From positions 173,384 through 237,383 of the forward strand of contig JBBELK010001194.1 in assembly GCA_037783545.1 (NCBI GenBank): a stretch of DNA of 64,000 bases. Direction: 5' to 3'. This DNA is from Henricia sp. BOLD:AAB3569 (Eukaryota > Echinodermata > Asteroidea > Spinulosida > Echinasteridae). Positions 63,341-64,000 of the stretch are shown here, one piece after another. A program made the position numbers and the translations under genes. The notes below the pieces were generated by a model, which worked only from the letters and a program-made list of their open reading frames with translations, was not told the origin of the DNA and did no database searches. Numbering within the stretch: position 1 is the first letter of the stretch; each line of letters starts with the position of its first letter.

Positions 63341-64000
63341 GTGTGTCCCAAATGCCGGCAAATTTGGAAATCAAGGAATTTTCCAACCAACTTCAAATTT
63401 TGCATGCTCCAAACTGTATATATTCCGCACTTGTCATGCAAAATTGACAGATTTTCGCTGGGAAATGACGGAGAAATTTCAGAGTTTAGGGAAAACGGAG
63501 CTCGGCTGCGTGGTTATTCCCCTAACCGTGGCTGTTGGGACACCCTGCGCCGCGCTGGTGTACATTTGTACGGCCGTTGACTCACCCCAGATTGTGACGG
63601 GAATTAGGTCAAAGTGTGTCCCAAATGCCGGCAAATTTGGAAATCAAGGAATTTTCCAACCAACTTCAAATTTTGCATGCTCCAAACTGTATATATTCCG
63701 CATTTGTCATGCAAAATTGACAGATTTTCGCTGGGAAATGACGGAGAAATTTTAGAGTTTAGGGAAAACGGAGCTCGGCTGCGTGGTTATTCCCCTAACC
63801 GTGGCTGTTGGGACACCCTGCGCCGCGCTGGTGTACATTTGTACGGCCGTTGACTCACCCCAGATTGTGACGGGAATTAGGTCAAAGTGTGTCCCAAATG
63901 CCGGCAAATTTGGAAATCAAGGAATTTTCCAACCAACTTCAAATTTTGCATGCTCCAAACTGTATATATTCCGCACTTGTCATGCAAAATTGACAGATTT
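63120..64000 (+). repeat. Clean right-hand end of the array
   Basis: Three complete short-form monomers and a partial one, with no indels relative to the consensus. One has a TTTTAG nonsense variant ending at 63,755 and CGCATTTGTC near 63,701. The array is still running at the last base, with no sign of a boundary, telomeric repeat or unique sequence. Confidence 0.9.

Larger units (their letters stand above)
1..64000 (+). repeat. Tandem satellite array, 273/279-bp monomer, about 233 copies
   Basis: The same roughly 275-bp sequence recurs from the first base to the last, always in the same orientation. In the first 48 kb the spacing between equivalent positions is almost always 273 or 279 bp, with occasional 272, 274, 278 or 280. 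Monomers differ from one another at only a few bases. The window begins and ends mid-monomer, so neither array edge is present. There is no stretch of 300 bases or more of other sequence, no inverted copy, and no inserted mobile element. Such arrays are typical of eukaryotic constitutive heterochromatin and evolve by unequal crossover and gene conversion. The locus (centromeric, subtelomeric or other) cannot be told from the sequence. I do not recognise the family by name. Confidence 0.98.

Noticed and set aside
1-64000. CRISPR array
   Set aside because: The repeat unit is 273-279 bp with no unique spacers. The variation is scattered substitutions, unlike the 20-50-bp repeats and distinct spacers of CRISPR.
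1-64000. CENP-B box (NTTCGNNNNANNCGGGN) in the monomer
   Set aside because: The only forward TTCG, in TTTTCGCTGGG, lacks the required A and CGGG spacing. On the other strand, CCCGTCACAATC lacks the required T. No match in the consensus.
1-64000. Ribosomal, tRNA, 5S or snRNA gene cluster
   Set aside because: No internal promoter boxes, conserved rRNA segments or terminator T-runs were recognised in the monomer on either strand.
1-64000. Prokaryotic surface protein with long internal repeats
   Set aside because: The frame is broken by stops about every 1-3 kb, the coding strand lacks any flanking gene or signal sequence, and nothing but the repeat is present over 64 kb.

Overview
The whole 64,000-base window is one tandem satellite DNA array. 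I see no conventional gene, RNA gene, CRISPR array, transposon or unique-sequence spacer. The repeated unit has two main lengths, 273 and 279 bp, plus a 274-bp form. About 233 copies run head-to-tail in one orientation, and the window begins and ends inside a monomer, so the array extends past both edges. Monomer GC is about 47%. Gene-free satellite on this scale, with nested higher-order repeats, points to a eukaryotic nuclear chromosome: centromeric, pericentromeric, subtelomeric or other heterochromatin. The sequence does not identify the species. An NRF1-type palindrome and an AP-1-type heptamer in the monomer would fit an animal, but that is weak evidence. A hand count of one 273-bp monomer gives 14 CpG against about 15 expected, so CpG is not depleted.

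Layout. 1-1,662: two copies of an 831-bp trimer. 1,663-7,094: mixed monomers, including a duplicated pair at 2.7-3.25 kb and an 825-bp trimer at 4.07-5.72 kb, part of which returns at 6.27 kb. 7,095-26,627: four blocks of a 273-bp subfamily carrying an EcoRI site act as landmarks closing units of 4,404, 5,507 and 8,258 bp. 26,628-36,002: a second copy of the 18.4-24.7 kb segment, enlarged by an internal 2,488-bp tandem duplication. 34,062-37,943: two copies of a 1,941-bp seven-monomer unit. 39,593-45,895: a 546-bp dimer, a 1,098-bp tetramer and an 825-bp trimer. 40.7-53.0 kb: a multi-monomer segment appears three times. About 47,960-63,115: the same satellite, but nearly every monomer carries one-base indels, mostly in homopolymers, starting and stopping abruptly. 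This looks like a low-accuracy patch in the assembly. 63,120-64,000 is clean again.

Long open frames of up to 1,079 codons exist only because 273 and 279 are both multiples of three and one frame of the monomer lacks stops. Nonsense variants have been amplified freely and changes that alter the residue outnumber silent ones, so I do not annotate them as genes. The most interesting points are the 6-bp toggle that creates or removes an NRF1-like palindrome, the readable record of successive unequal crossovers, and the sharply bounded indel-rich stretch.
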